From positions 6,138,001 through 6,202,000 of the forward strand of contig OW818684.1 of the NCBI GenBank assembly GCA_942493135.1: a stretch of DNA of 64,000 nt, in the 5' to 3' direction. A program made the position numbers and the translations under genes. This DNA comes from Planctellipticum sp942493135. Its GTDB lineage: Bacteria > Planctomycetota > Planctomycetia > Planctomycetales > Planctomycetaceae. This document shows positions 26,177 to 33,785 of the stretch, in pieces; position 1 is the first letter of the stretch, and the number at the start of each line of letters is the position of its first letter. The notes beneath the pieces are model-generated. The model was not told the DNA's origin. It did not search any database and worked only from the letters and a program-made list of their open reading frames with translations.

Positions 26177-27820
26177 ATGACGTTGCGCCCGGAGGAAGAT
26201 TTCAACACGCTGCCGCCGTCCCAGGATCCGGAACCGGACGAAGGACAGCGACTGCCGCCGCGACGCGCGTGGGACGTCCTGCGAAATCTCGGTCCCGGTC
26301 TGATCATCGCCGGCAGCATCGTCGGGTCGGGCGAGCTGATCGCCACGACCAAGACCGGGGCTCAGGCCGGAATTGCGCTTCTGTGGCTGATCATCATCGG
26401 CTGCGTCATCAAGGTCTTCGTCCAGATCGAGCTGGGACGGTTCACGATCAGCAAGGGGGAATCGACCCTGGCGGCAATGGACCAGGTCCCCGGACCGCGG
26501 CTCGTCGTCAACTGGCTGGTCTGGTACTGGCTGGCGATGATGATCGCCAGCATGGGGCAGCTCGGCGGCATCGCCGGCGGCGTCGGGCAGGCCCTGGCAA
26601 TCTCCTACCCGATCACCGGAGACTACGCCTCCGCCATCCGGACCCCTTCCAACAGCGAGCTGAAACGATACGTTCGCTGGGACGAAGACGAGAAGAACGG
26701 CGGAGTGGAACTGGCGAAGCTGTCGCCTGCGGAGCAGAAACGCATCCAGCGAGGCCACGCGATTGTCGGCCAGGCGATTGCGGATCTGGGAGAGGAGGGA
26801 GAAGTTCTGCTGGAACGTGTCAGGAAGAAGGAGAAGATTGAAGATCCGATCACCAGCGACGATCGGATTTACGCCGCGATGATCGCGGTTGTGACCGCGT
26901 TCATGCTGTACTGGGGACGTTACAACCTGATCCAGAATCTTTCGACGGTGCTGGTGGTGGCGTTCACCTTCATCACCCTGGGAAATGTCGTAGCGCTGCA
27001 GATGACGCGGGATTTTTCGATCTCGCTGCAGGATTTCTGGCATGGACTGTCATTCAGCCTGCCGTCGCGCGAGTCCGGCATCGATCCGGTGGTGACCGCG
27101 CTGGCGACGTTCGGGATCATTGGCGTCGGAGCGACGGAACTGATCGCCTATCCGTACTGGTGTCTGGAAAAGGGGTATGCCCGCTACGCGGGACGGGACG
27201 ACGGCAGCGAAGCCTGGCTGCTGCGGGCGCGGGGCTGGATCCGCGTGATGCACGTCGATGCCTTCGCGTCGCTCATCGTCTACACGGTGGCGACGCTGGC
27301 GTTCTTCCTGATGGGCGTCGCGGTCCTCTTTAACGAAGGCCGCGATCCGGACGGAATGCGGATGGTGAGCACCCTGGCGACGGCGTATGTGCCGATCTTC
27401 GGGGAATATGCAAGATGGCTGTTCCTGGGGGGGGCTTTCGCGGTGCTGTATTCGACGTTCCTGGTCGCGAATGCCGGACACGCTCGAACCGTGGTCGACG
27501 CGCTCAAGCTCACCGGCGTCATCGACCGGCATTCTGAGGACGTTCATCGCCGGACGCTCAACTGGGTCAGCTTCGCATTCCCGCTGGTCTGTCTGCTCAT
27601 GCTGCTCGCACTGGGGGAGAACCCGGTCAAGCTGATTCTCTGGTCCGGCGTGATGCAGGCGGTGATGCTGCCGATGCTGGCCGGGGCGGCGCTGTATTTC
27701 CGTTACACAAAGACGGATCGGCGACTGCGCGGCCCGTGGTGGTGGGACGTTCTGCTGATCGTCTCTTCGCTGGGCATGCTGCTGGCCGGGGGCTGGTTGA
27801 TCTACAGCAAGGTCATGTAG
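26177..27820 (+). CDS. Nramp-related membrane transporter with atypical first-helix motif
   Basis: This 547-residue protein has about eleven hydrophobic helices in the Nramp/LeuT-like order. The first helix reads LGPGLIIAGSIVGSGELIAT. In true Mn/Fe carriers a DPGN metal-binding motif sits here; this protein has GSIVGSGE instead, and the sixth-helix region reads GATELIAYPYW rather than the MPHN motif. It therefore belongs to an Nramp-like branch whose ion is uncertain. A hydrophilic insertion of about 80 residues (roughly 150-229), rich in Lys and Glu, separates two helices. ATG 26177 is chosen since the upstream in-frame extension is not conserved-looking. It is divergent from the phosphohexomutase gene. 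Confidence 0.85.
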   Translation: MTLRPEEDFNTLPPSQDPEPDEGQRLPPRRAWDVLRNLGPGLIIAGSIVGSGELIATTKTGAQAGIALLWLIIIGCVIKVFVQIELGRFTISKGESTLAAMDQVPGPRLVVNWLVWYWLAMMIASMGQLGGIAGGVGQALAISYPITGDYASAIRTPSNSELKRYVRWDEDEKNGGVELAKLSPAEQKRIQRGHAIVGQAIADLGEEGEVLLERVRKKEKIEDPITSDDRIYAAMIAVVTAFMLYWGRYNLIQNLSTVLVVAFTFITLGNVVALQMTRDFSISLQDFWHGLSFSLPSRESGIDPVVTALATFGIIGVGATELIAYPYWCLEKGYARYAGRDDGSEAWLLRARGWIRVMHVDAFASLIVYTVATLAFFLMGVAVLFNEGRDPDGMRMVSTLATAYVPIFGEYARWLFLGGAFAVLYSTFLVANAGHARTVVDALKLTGVIDRHSEDVHRRTLNWVSFAFPLVCLLMLLALGENPVKLILWSGVMQAVMLPMLAGAALYFRYTKTDRRLRGPWWWDVLLIVSSLGMLLAGGWLIYSKVM

Positions 27821-27913
27821 CATTGGCGCGATCGGGGCAGATTTGAGTTCTGTCGCCGGTTGTGCTACGTTTCGCGCTGCGACTCAGGCGACTGTGTGCG
27901 AAGGAGTTTGGGT

Positions 27914-28261
27914 ATGTCGGCGGGCAAGACCATCTTCAAGCGGATCATCGACGGCGAGATCCCCGCTCAGATTGTCTACGAGACCGACCGCTGTCTGGCG
28001 TTTCGCGATGTCAACCCGCAGGCGCCGGTGCACGTGCTGGTGATCCCCAGACAGGAGATTGCCAGTCTGGCTGACGCCGCGGAGACCGACGAGTCGTTGC
28101 TGGGCCATCTGTTGCTGTCGGCCCGCGCGATTGCGGGGCAACTTGGCCTCGAAAACGGCTATCGCACGGTCATCAACTGCGGCCCCGACGGCGGGCAGTC
28201 GGTCGATCATCTGCACGTCCACCTGCTCGGCGGACGTCCGCTGGCGTGGCCTCCCGGCTGA
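27914..28261 (+). CDS. HIT-family nucleotide hydrolase (HINT-like)
   Basis: This 115-residue protein carries the histidine triad HLHVHLLGGR with His99, His101 and His103. Upstream family blocks IFKRIIDGEIPA, AFRDVNPQAPVHVLVIP and NCGPDGGQSVDHL are also present. This matches the HINT/PKCI branch, which hydrolyses purine nucleoside phosphoramidates and acyl-adenylates. The length is normal. The gene sits about 90 bases after the Nramp-like gene and about 60 before the DUF3500 gene, all in one direction, so an operon is possible though the functions do not obviously connect. Confidence 0.92.
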   Translation: MSAGKTIFKRIIDGEIPAQIVYETDRCLAFRDVNPQAPVHVLVIPRQEIASLADAAETDESLLGHLLLSARAIAGQLGLENGYRTVINCGPDGGQSVDHLHVHLLGGRPLAWPPG

Positions 28262-28318
28262 GTAATCGCTCCAGACGAACCGACTCAACGACTGCGAATC
28301 ACAGGAAGAGAGCTCACA

Positions 28319-29341
28319 ATGGCGTCGCGACAACTGGCGGTAGCAGGAATCGTGGTGGTGATGATGGCGGCGCTGCTGGTCGCCCAGGCGCCGCAGACGC
28401 CGGCGACCGGGCCGGCCATGACGGAAGCGGCCAAGGCGTTCCAGGGAACCCTGACTCCCGACCAACTGGCCCAGGCCTCGTTCGCCTATGACGACGCGGA
28501 ACGCTTGAACTGGCATTTCATTCCGCGCGAGCGGAAGGGGCTGCCGCTGAAGGCGCTGGAAGGGGCTGCTCACAAGGCCGCGCTGAAGCTGATCCACTCC
28601 GGCCTGTCGGAGGCCGGCTACGACCAGACGCTGAATATCATGAGCCTCGAAGAGGTGCTCTATCTCCTCGAAGGGGGCGAGCGGCAGGTCCGCCGCGAAC
28701 GACGCGATCCCCAGAAGTATTACCTCAGCATCTTCGGCACCCCCTCGGACAAGGGGCTGTGGGGCTGGCGCGTCGAAGGTCACCACGTCTCGCTGAACTT
28801 CAGCGTCAAGGACGGCCGGGTCGTGGCCAGTACGCCCGAGTTCTTCGGAGCGAATCCGGGGACCATCGAGGCGGGCAAAGGCCGGCAGATCCGCGTGCTG
28901 GGACCCGAGGAAGACATCGCCCGCCAGATTCTGAAACTCTGCACCCCGGAGCAGCAGAAAACCTGTTGGATCAGCAAGACCGCCCCGGACGAGGTTCCCG
29001 GTCCCGGCGCACCGCAGGCGGAAGTCGGCCCGGCCGTCGGGCTGTCGTTTAAAGACATGTCGGCCGATCAGCAGAAGCTGCTGCAGGACCTGCTGGGCGA
29101 GTACCTCAAGAACCTGACCGGCGACGTCGAGGCCGAGCGACGGGCGAAAATCAACGCGGCCGGAATGGACGTCATCAAATTCGCCTGGTGGGGCGAACCC
29201 GATCTGCACGAGCGGCATCACTACCGCGTGCAGGGGCCGTCGTTCGTGATCGAGTACAACAACACTCAGAACAATGCCAATCACGTCCACTCGATGTGGC
29301 GCAGTCTGGATGGCGACCTGAACGTCGCCCGGTCGAAGTAG
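28319..29341 (+). CDS. DUF3500 exported protein
   Basis: This 340-residue protein has an N-terminal signal peptide (VAGIVVVMMAALLVAQAPQ). The mature part has features of DUF3500: FAYDDAERLNWHFIPRERKG near the N-terminus, KALEGAAHKAAL, the GWRVEGHHVSLNFSVKDG beta region, and the C-terminal LHERHHYRVQGPSFVIEY followed by NANHVHSMWRS. The conserved His residues in the last part could bind metal, but no activity is established for the family. AGGAAGAG lies upstream of the start. It is followed after about 30 bases by the aminotransferase gene. Confidence 0.85.
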   Translation: MASRQLAVAGIVVVMMAALLVAQAPQTPATGPAMTEAAKAFQGTLTPDQLAQASFAYDDAERLNWHFIPRERKGLPLKALEGAAHKAALKLIHSGLSEAGYDQTLNIMSLEEVLYLLEGGERQVRRERRDPQKYYLSIFGTPSDKGLWGWRVEGHHVSLNFSVKDGRVVASTPEFFGANPGTIEAGKGRQIRVLGPEEDIARQILKLCTPEQQKTCWISKTAPDEVPGPGAPQAEVGPAVGLSFKDMSADQQKLLQDLLGEYLKNLTGDVEAERRAKINAAGMDVIKFAWWGEPDLHERHHYRVQGPSFVIEYNNTQNNANHVHSMWRSLDGDLNVARSK

Positions 29342-29372
29342 GCGGCCGCACGGCCAATGGGGAAGTTCGAAG

Positions 29373-30740
29373 ATGACGACGGCTGTGTTGTCCCGTCTCG
29401 ATGCTCTGTACGCAGAACGTTTCCCCGAGTCGGCCCGGCTCGCCGAACGCGGCAAATCGCTCTTTCCGAGCGGCGTAACGCACGACGGGCGCTACCTCGA
29501 ACCCTTTCCGGTCTATGTGCGCGAGGCCCACGGTTCGCGGAAGACGACCGTCGAAGGGCACTCTCTGGTCGACTACTGGGTCGGCCACGGCTCGCTGATT
29601 CTGGGCCACGGTCACCCGGCGGTGGTTGAAGCGGTGCAGCGCCAGATGGCTCTCGGAACGCACTTCTCGGCCTGCCATGAACTGGAAATGGACTGGGCGG
29701 AACGCGTGCTGGGACTGCTCCCGGCTGCGGAGCGGATTCGCTTTACGAACAGCGGGACGGAAGCCACGCTGATGGCGATTCGCATCGCCCGACTGGCGAC
29801 CGGTCGCCGAAAGGTCGTCAAGTTTATCGGGCACTTTCACGGCTGGCACGATTCGCTGGTGCCGGCCGCGTATGCGCCATATACCCCCGACGACTGGTCT
29901 CTGCCCGGGGTCACCGAAGGCGTGTTGTCGGAGACGATTCCGATTCCGCCGAACGATCTCGCGGCGCTGGAGCAGGCCCTTGATGAGCATCGGCCGGCCT
30001 GCGTGATTGTCGAAGCCACGGGCGGTCACTGGGGAATGGTGCCCGTGCAGGGAGAATTCCTGCGGGAGCTGCGCCGCCTGACAACGGCCCGCGGCGTGCT
30101 GCTGATTTTTGACGAAGTCATCAGCGGCTTCCGCGTTCATCCGGGCGGATCGCAAGGGCACTACGGAATCGCCCCGGATATGACGACGCTGGCCAAGATT
30201 TTGGCGGGCGGACTGCCGGGCGGGGCTCTCGTGGGGCGGGCGGATCTGCTGGAAGGGCTGGCCTTCGAAAACCGCTTCGGCAAGAAAATGAAACACCCGG
30301 GCACGTACAACGGCAATCCGCTCTCCGCGGCGGCTGGCGTGGCGGCCTTGGACGTGGTCGCGACCGGAGAGCCGGGACGGCATTCCAATCGGATGGCCGC
30401 CCTGTTGCGCGGTCGATTGAATGCGTTGTTCGCGGAGAAGTCCGTCGACTGGATCGCCTATGGCGAGTTTTCGATGATTCATCTGCTGATGGGCTACGAG
30501 GGCCCGCGACCGGACCGGGATGACTTCATTCCGTGCGGTGGCGACTATCGCAAACTGGATGGCAAGTCCGACCGTCAGTTGGGATTTGCGTTGCGGCGGG
30601 CGCTGTTCGTCGGGGGCGTCGACTGGTTCGGCTCGGGCGCCATGACATCGGCCGCCCATACCGCGGCGGACGTGGACGTTACGGTCGACGCCTTTGCGCA
30701 GGCGATCGAACTGCTGCGGGAAGGCGGCCGGATCTCGTGA
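29373..30740 (+). CDS. Class III PLP-dependent aminotransferase, glutamate-1-semialdehyde aminomutase-like
   Basis: This 455-residue fold-type I enzyme has the PLP-binding lysine in TTLAKILAGGLPGGA (Lys275), the Asp that contacts the pyridine nitrogen in LLIFDEVISGFR (Asp247), and NSGTEATLMAIRIAR at the phosphate-binding turn. It most resembles glutamate-1-semialdehyde aminomutases, but with differences around the substrate loop (HFHGWHDSLVPAAY) and without a haem-biosynthesis neighbour. It may therefore be a transaminase of other specificity rather than HemL. The next gene, a MATE transporter, follows within about 50 bases. Confidence 0.85.
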   Translation: MTTAVLSRLDALYAERFPESARLAERGKSLFPSGVTHDGRYLEPFPVYVREAHGSRKTTVEGHSLVDYWVGHGSLILGHGHPAVVEAVQRQMALGTHFSACHELEMDWAERVLGLLPAAERIRFTNSGTEATLMAIRIARLATGRRKVVKFIGHFHGWHDSLVPAAYAPYTPDDWSLPGVTEGVLSETIPIPPNDLAALEQALDEHRPACVIVEATGGHWGMVPVQGEFLRELRRLTTARGVLLIFDEVISGFRVHPGGSQGHYGIAPDMTTLAKILAGGLPGGALVGRADLLEGLAFENRFGKKMKHPGTYNGNPLSAAAGVAALDVVATGEPGRHSNRMAALLRGRLNALFAEKSVDWIAYGEFSMIHLLMGYEGPRPDRDDFIPCGGDYRKLDGKSDRQLGFALRRALFVGGVDWFGSGAMTSAAHTAADVDVTVDAFAQAIELLREGGRIS

Positions 30741-30792
30741 ACTCTCGCCGTCGGTCGAACTGGGTGGCTGGCAGGACGGGGCGGACGGCGCG

Positions 30793-32169
30793 ATGACCGG
30801 TCCGGCGACCGTTCGCAGTGAACCGTCCGTGCGGCCCGTGGGCCAGGAGATTCTGCGACTGGCGTTGCCGGTGCTGGCCGAGCAGATGCTGTATCTGTGC
30901 GTCGGTTTCTTCGACGTCTATCTCTCCGGGCAGATCAGCAAGGAGGCGACCGCCGCGATCGGCCTGGCAGCCTATGTCGGCTGGCTGGCCTCGATGATCT
31001 TCGGCCTGATCGGAACCGGCGCGACCGCGATCGTCGCCCGTTGCTGGGGGGCCGGACTGCACGAAGATGCCCGACGCATCGCCACGCATGCGCAGGTACT
31101 GGCGATCGGGCTGGGACTTGCGGTCTTCGGGCTGCTGCAACTGCTGGCCCCCTGGACTCCCATGCTGCTGGGAATGGAAGGCGAGACCTATCGAATCGCC
31201 GTGCAGTACCTGCGGATCGACGCCTTCGGGCAGTTTTTTGCCTGCTGGATGTTGATCGGAGCGGCCTCGCTGCGGGGCAGTGGCGACATGCGGACTCCCC
31301 TGCTGGTCCTGGGCGTCACCAACATCGTCAACATCCTGGTGTCAACCACCTGCGTATATGGACTGGGGCCTCTGTCCCCGATGGGTGTCCCGGGAATTGT
31401 GACCGGCACGGTGACGGCTCAGTTCTGCGGCGCACTGTTGATGACGGCGGCGCTTTGCTCCCGCTGGTCGCATCTGTCGCTGATTCGCAGCGAGTTTCGC
31501 GTCGTACCGGCGACGGCCGCGCGGATTCTTCGAGTCGGCGGACCGGCCGGTCTGGAAGGGGCCGTCACGTTTACCGGGCACTTCCTGTTCCTGATGATCA
31601 TCGCGCGGCTCTCGCCGGGCGGCTTCGACGGAGCGGCGTTCGCAGCGCACATCGTCGGAGTACGGGTGGAGTCGCTCTCCTATCTGCCGGCGCTCGCCTG
31701 GGGGATTGCCTGCAGCAGCCTGGTCGGGCAGTCGCTGGGGGCGAGACAACTCGAGCGGGCGCAGATGGTCGGCCGGGTGGCGATCCGGCAGATTGTCGTA
31801 TACGCGTTCGTCGTCGGGATCGTCTTCGGCCTCGGAGCGCCGCAGATCTATGCCGCGATGCACTCGGATCCCAACGTGGCCGTCCAGGGAGTGCCGGCAT
31901 TCCGGCTGATGGCCAGTTATCAGGTCCCCAACGCGATTCTGATCGTGCTGGCCTGCTGTCTGCGCGGGGCGGGGGATACGCGGTATCCGCTGTTGTGCGT
32001 CCTGATTGGCACAATTGGATTGCGGGTGCCGCTGGGTTACCTGTTCGGCGTCGTGCTGAACGGAGGTCTGGTCGGAGCCTGGATCGGTATGGGGGTCGAC
32101 AACGTCGTCCGGGCCGGTCTGCTCTGGTGGCGCTACCGCTCCGGGCGCTGGGCTCAGATTTCCGTGTGA
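30793..32169 (+). CDS. MATE-family multidrug/metabolite efflux transporter
   Basis: This 458-residue protein has twelve hydrophobic helices in two homologous halves, as in MATE carriers. Recognisable pieces are EILRLALPVLAEQMLYLCVG in helix 1, LIGAASLRGSGDMRTPL in the first half and its counterpart VLACCLRGAGDTRYPLL in the second. The repeated RG.GD.R motif is a strong family sign. Such proteins export cationic compounds using Na+ or H+ gradients. ATG 30793 is selected as the first start before conserved sequence; no clear ribosome-binding site precedes it. It is the last gene of a rightward run and ends at a perfect hairpin. Confidence 0.9.
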   Translation: MTGPATVRSEPSVRPVGQEILRLALPVLAEQMLYLCVGFFDVYLSGQISKEATAAIGLAAYVGWLASMIFGLIGTGATAIVARCWGAGLHEDARRIATHAQVLAIGLGLAVFGLLQLLAPWTPMLLGMEGETYRIAVQYLRIDAFGQFFACWMLIGAASLRGSGDMRTPLLVLGVTNIVNILVSTTCVYGLGPLSPMGVPGIVTGTVTAQFCGALLMTAALCSRWSHLSLIRSEFRVVPATAARILRVGGPAGLEGAVTFTGHFLFLMIIARLSPGGFDGAAFAAHIVGVRVESLSYLPALAWGIACSSLVGQSLGARQLERAQMVGRVAIRQIVVYAFVVGIVFGLGAPQIYAAMHSDPNVAVQGVPAFRLMASYQVPNAILIVLACCLRGAGDTRYPLLCVLIGTIGLRVPLGYLFGVVLNGGLVGAWIGMGVDNVVRAGLLWWRYRSGRWAQISV

Positions 32170-32193
32170 CGCGACCGACGCCCGAAAATGCCC

Positions 32194-32229
32194 GCAGGGG
32201 CGCAATCCGGAGTCGGATTGCGCCCCTGC
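32194..32229. terminator. Perfect 16-bp hairpin with tetraloop between convergent genes
   Basis: GCAGGGGCGCAATCCG (32194-32209) pairs with its exact complement (32214-32229) around the loop GAGT. It sits between the MATE stop and the stop of the small minus-strand gene, and can serve both strands. Confidence 0.8.
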
Positions 32230-32314
32230 CTGACAGGCATTGGCCCGAGCGAATCATGGCAATCGCTGCCGTCCCGGGTGCGGGACCGGACGATTTGCTG
32301 TACGCGACACTCCG

Positions 32315-32548
32315 CTATCGGTGATAGCCAAGCGAAGTCATCACGTCGTAGAGTTCTTCGTAGGTGATGAACCGCCGCCGGCGATCGAGTTTGTATTTGT
32401 CGATGGCGGCCGCCAGTTCGGCGACCTCCGGGCGGCTGCTCGGAGTCGCGACAAACTGTCGACGTTCGGGGCCGCCTTCGCGGGCGCCCGTCGCAGGACT
32501 GCGGCGTTCGACAAACGGGCGTGGGTTCTGTTCTGTGACCATCTGCAT
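32315..32548 (-). CDS. Small conserved-looking hypothetical protein
   Basis: The start ATG 32548 (MQMVTEQNPRPFVERRSPA) is chosen because GGAGG lies seven bases upstream. Longer in-frame starts at 32581 and 32554 lack this spacing. The 77-residue product has a polar, Arg-rich disordered-looking first half and a compact second half: EVAELAAAIDKYKLDRRRRF, then ITYEELYDVMTSLGYHR. The C-terminal motif looks like a helix ending used for a protein contact, and I have an impression of similar short planctomycete proteins. No function can be named. It is divergent from gpsA. Confidence 0.7.
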   Translation of the reverse strand: MQMVTEQNPRPFVERRSPATGAREGGPERRQFVATPSSRPEVAELAAAIDKYKLDRRRRFITYEELYDVMTSLGYHR

Positions 32549-32707
32549 TACCATACCTCCGCGGAAGTCCGCAACTTTCACAAGCCTAGGTCACTTTTCC
32601 CGCTCTGGCAAATTGTGACGGGGAATTCTCGGGAGAGTTTCGGTCGTTGGTAACTCTCCATCGGGAAGGATCTTGCGCCAACCGACGGAGCGACAGGGAC
32701 TCCATCG

Positions 32708-33703
32708 ATGTACACCAAGGTGACGATTCTCGGCAGTGGCGCCATGGCGACCGCCTGCGCCGTCGTTCTCGCCGAACATCCCCATCAGGAAGTCTCAATC
32801 TGGGCGCGGAACCCCGCCCACGCCGAGCAGATCAGGCAGGACCGCGAGAACCGGCGACTACTGCCGGGAATACCGATTCCGGACCGCGTCCAGGTGACGT
32901 CGGATATCGAACAGGCGCTGGCCGGCGCCGAGTATCTGCTCGCAGCCGTTCCGACGCAGTTCCTCCGAACCTCCCTGCAGGAGTTGCGTCCTTTTCTGAC
33001 GCAGAACCGGCCGGTCATCAGCGTAATCAAGGGAATCGAAAACGGCACCTTTCAACGACCCAGTGAAATCATCGCGAACGTCCTCGGCAGCCAGAATGTC
33101 GTTGCACTGAGCGGACCGTCACATGCAGAAGAAATCGCCCGACGGCTGCCGACGACAGTCGTTGCCGCCAGCAGCGACCTGGGACTGGCTCGCCAGGTGC
33201 AAAAAATCTTCGGGACCGACCGCTTTCGCGTATACACGAATCTCGATCTGGTCGGCGTCGAGCTGGCGGCCGCATTGAAAAACGTTGTGGCGATTGCCGC
33301 TGGCATTTCTGATGGGTTGGGCTACGGGGATAACGCCAAGTCGGCATTGCTCACGCGCGGACTGGTCGAGATGACCCGGTTCGGCATGCAGTTTGGAGCG
33401 GATGCAGCGACGTTTCACGGCCTCGCCGGGTTTGGCGACCTCATTACCACCTGCATCAGTCCGTTCGGTCGGAACCGGCGTGTGGGACAGCGGCTGGGGG
33501 GCGGAGAATCCCTGCCGGAAATCCTCGAGAGTATGCATGCCGTGGCTGAAGGCGTGGCCACAGCCCGCAGCGTGTTCGACATCGCCGAGCAGGAAGGAAT
33601 CGATATGCCCATCACCGGCGAAGTCTACCGGGTGTTGTTCGAAAACAAGTCGCCGGCTGAGGCCACGAACAGTCTGATGCATCGGCCCCAGCGATCCGAA
33701 TGA
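32708..33703 (+). CDS. gpsA: NAD(P)H-dependent glycerol-3-phosphate dehydrogenase
   Basis: This 331-residue enzyme makes sn-glycerol 3-phosphate from dihydroxyacetone phosphate for phospholipid synthesis. The N-terminal dinucleotide motif is ILGSGAMATACAVVLA. Family blocks follow: VISVIKGIENGT, VALSGPSHAEEIA, the catalytic-lysine region ELAAALKNVVAIAAGISDGL, and the C-terminal GLAGFGDLITTCISPFGRNR. Length and motif order are normal for GpsA. It lies about 80 bases before the SLC13-type transporter on the same strand. Confidence 0.95.
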   Translation: MYTKVTILGSGAMATACAVVLAEHPHQEVSIWARNPAHAEQIRQDRENRRLLPGIPIPDRVQVTSDIEQALAGAEYLLAAVPTQFLRTSLQELRPFLTQNRPVISVIKGIENGTFQRPSEIIANVLGSQNVVALSGPSHAEEIARRLPTTVVAASSDLGLARQVQKIFGTDRFRVYTNLDLVGVELAAALKNVVAIAAGISDGLGYGDNAKSALLTRGLVEMTRFGMQFGADAATFHGLAGFGDLITTCISPFGRNRRVGQRLGGGESLPEILESMHAVAEGVATARSVFDIAEQEGIDMPITGEVYRVLFENKSPAEATNSLMHRPQRSE

Positions 33704-33785
33704 GAGACTTGTTCGAGAATCATTGCGACGGGTCATTGGAAGACATGGAACTGAACCTGCCGGAACTGGCAGCGCCCCGGAGACG

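Noticed and set aside
29373..30740. Calling the class III aminotransferase hemL
   Set aside because: The PLP motifs fit, but the substrate region differs and no haem-biosynthesis neighbour is present, so the gene symbol would be unsupported.
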